In this document: in pieces, positions 62,681-64,000 of the stretch
How the letters are laid out: each line of letters starts with the position of its first letter
Position numbering within the stretch: the stretch's first letter is position 1
DNA from: Nonomuraea sp. SYSU D8015
Lineage (GTDB): Bacteria > Actinomycetota > Actinomycetes > Streptosporangiales > Streptosporangiaceae
DNA: 64,000 nucleotides
Direction of reading: 5' to 3'
Assembly: GCF_008065375.1 (NCBI RefSeq)
Contig: NZ_VJYI01000009.1
Span: 62,001 to 126,000, forward strand
The notes under the pieces: generated by a model
What the model saw: the letters and a program-made list of their open reading frames with translations, nothing else
What the model was told of the DNA's origin: nothing
Database searches by the model: none
Translations under genes and position numbers: made by a program

Positions 62681-63775
62681 TCAGGTCGGGAGGGTGATCT
62701 CGACCTCTGTGCCCTGACCCGGGACGCTGACGATCGAGACCTGACCGCCCAGCTCCGCCACCCGCCCCAGGATGGACTCGGCGACCCCCAGACGCCCGTC
62801 GGCGCGGGCCTCGTCGAGGCGGCCTTCGGGGATGCCGGGCCCGTCGTCCCTGATGCTGACCGTCACCGTCCCTTCCCCCGACTCGGCCAGCACCCAGGCG
62901 CGCGCCTGCGGCCCGCAGTGCGCGCGGACGTTGTCAAGGGCGGCCTTGACTGCGGCCGCGAGCTCGCCGGCGGCTTCGGCGGGCAGGAGCAGAGGGGTCG
63001 CCGGAGTGGAGACCGTGACCTCGGGCGAGGCGTGCCGGAGCAGGAGGGAACGCAGGTCGGTCGTGCCGCTGGGGGCGGGCCGGACGGCGATGAGCTCGCG
63101 CAGCGCGGCCTCCTGCTCCCCGGCCAGGCGCCCCAGTTCGGCCGCCTCGCCGCCGATCTGCCGCCCGCGCCGCTGGACCAGGGCGAGGACCTGCAGGACC
63201 GAGTCGTGGATGTCGCGGGCCAGGCGGTCGCGCTCGCGCTGGGCGGCCTCCATCTCGATGGCCCGCTGCATGCGTTCCTCAGCCTGCCTGGCCAGCTGGG
63301 CCACGTGCCCGACGACGACGCCGGCGAGGAACAGCAGGACGGCTCCGTTGACCACCACGGGCTCGTCGGGCGCGCGGACGAGCCACAGGTCACCGGCCGC
63401 CACCACGGCGGCCGCCACCGCGCCCGCCCGCCGCCCGGCGTGCACGGCCCAGGCCAGCACCGGCCCGGCCACCCAGGTCGCGGGGACCGGCATCGTGCCG
63501 GCGGCCCCTTGCAGGGAACCCTGCACATATGGGGTGGCCAGCAGACACCCCATCGTCACCAGCAGGTCCAGGGCCAGTAAGGGGCCGCGGCGCAGGCCGG
63601 GGATCGCATAGGCGTACGTGGTGCCGGCCGTCCACAGCGCCATCACGCCGATGACCAGCCAGCCCGCGACCGGCTCCTGGTAGCCGCGCTGCTGCGCCAT
63701 CAGCACTGCCGCGTACACCAGCGACGCCACGCGGTAGACCGCGATCGCCCGCCAGAACGGACCTTCGATGGCCAT
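62681..63775 (-). CDS. macS: MacS-like sensor histidine kinase
   Basis: 364 residues: N-terminal membrane domain with five or so helices (FWRAIAVYRVASLVYAAVLM .. GWLVIGVMALWTAGTTYAYAI .. GAVLLFLAGVVVGHVAQLA), a HisKA_3 dimerisation helix RERDRLARDIHDSVLQVLALVQRR (phospho-His), and a HATPase domain with DNVRAH and RDDGPGIPEG. The membrane domain resembles the MacS family (DUF5931). It precedes the response regulator by 163 nt. Confidence 0.85.
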   Translation of the reverse strand: MAIEGPFWRAIAVYRVASLVYAAVLMAQQRGYQEPVAGWLVIGVMALWTAGTTYAYAIPGLRRGPLLALDLLVTMGCLLATPYVQGSLQGAAGTMPVPATWVAGPVLAWAVHAGRRAGAVAAAVVAAGDLWLVRAPDEPVVVNGAVLLFLAGVVVGHVAQLARQAEERMQRAIEMEAAQRERDRLARDIHDSVLQVLALVQRRGRQIGGEAAELGRLAGEQEAALRELIAVRPAPSGTTDLRSLLLRHASPEVTVSTPATPLLLPAEAAGELAAAVKAALDNVRAHCGPQARAWVLAESGEGTVTVSIRDDGPGIPEGRLDEARADGRLGVAESILGRVAELGGQVSIVSVPGQGTEVEITLPT

Positions 63776-63890
63776 GAGCCCTTCTCATGTTTCCGACACG
63801 CCAGGTTGACAGATAGTTTGGGTATCCATGCGAAAGGGACAGACCAGATGGCACAATCCGGTAACCCCCTAACTCAAGGAACCTCCCTCT

Positions 63891-64000
63891 ATGACCTCAG
63901 CTGTAAATCATTTCACCCATGGTCTGCTCACACCGGCGCTCGCCTACGTGATGTCCTGCATTGGGTCGATGCTGGGGCTGCGGCTCACCGCCCAGGCCCA
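63891..64000 (+). CDS. MHYT-domain membrane protein, N-terminal fragment
   Basis: A gene runs off the right edge. AAGGA lies about 10 nt before the ATG, and the 36 visible residues (MTSAVNHFTHGLLTPALAYV, then MSCIGSMLGLRLTAQA) match the start of MHYT domains, whose His residues are proposed to bind metal and sense diatomic gas or redox state. Divergent from macS by about 115 bp. Confidence 0.8.
   Translation, partial: MTSAVNHFTHGLLTPALAYVMSCIGSMLGLRLTAQA

Overview
The base composition (very high G+C), codon use, frequent GTG starts and 4-nt ATGA/GTGA gene overlaps point to an actinomycete. The gene order bldD / pyrR-pyrB-pyrC-carA-carB-pyrK-pyrD-pyrF / mihF-gmk-rpoZ-coaBC-metK-priA matches the core synteny I know from Streptomyces and its relatives. 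The class 1B PyrD/PyrK pair and the metF, polyprenyl synthase, Rv2175c-like and PknL-like neighbourhood suggest Streptosporangiales (Nonomuraea-like). That placement is an inference. This is core chromosome; no integrase, IS element, CRISPR array, rRNA or tRNA was recognised.

Left part (1-19.1 kb, mostly minus strand): de novo UMP synthesis from PyrR to PyrF, then a nucleoid/growth block (mIHF, guanylate kinase, RNA polymerase omega, CoaBC, MetK, PriA). A PyrR-binding-loop-like hairpin lies just before the pyrR start codon. Divergently, 19.2-23.7 kb (plus) carries arginine deiminase, carbamate kinase, an APC permease and a tandem universal stress protein, placed between pyrR and bldD, which are neighbours in Streptomyces. 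Carbamoyl phosphate links both sides.

24-34 kb: bldD with promoter and terminator; a HEPN-family protein behind what looks like a LexA (SOS) promoter; a P450-ferredoxin pair with a divergent TetR regulator; a GT-C-type membrane protein, an L,D-transpeptidase lipoprotein, a YbaK-type deacylase, a GNAT enzyme and metF. 34-43 kb: polyprenyl synthase, thiE, an Rv2175c-like DNA-binding protein, a ferredoxin-reductase-like flavoprotein, then a TPP riboswitch followed by thiO-thiS-thiG, and a PASTA-domain Ser/Thr kinase.

43.7-54 kb is a purine/ureide salvage region: glycerate kinase-allantoinase-allantoicase, and uraD-uraH-uricase-FAD subunit-[2Fe-2S] subunit-8-oxoguanine deaminase. The molybdenum subunit expected with the last redox pair is absent. 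54-64 kb holds endonuclease IV, a sodium:solute symporter with a small membrane partner and a LytS/LytTR two-component pair, a sulfite-oxidase-like molybdoenzyme, thiI, a MacR/MacS-like two-component pair and the start of an MHYT-domain protein.

The most unusual signal is in the coding sequences. Four conserved enzymes (PriA, CoaBC, PyrC, ThiO) carry in-frame, low-complexity, often tandemly repeated insertions of about 50-210 residues in loops, one of them splitting the PriA zinc-binding motif. Other points of interest are the SOS-type promoter with a 5' hairpin upstream of the HEPN gene, short tandem repeats in several intergenic regions, a near-duplicate of the metF 3' end, and AT-rich rare-codon patches inside GC-rich genes.
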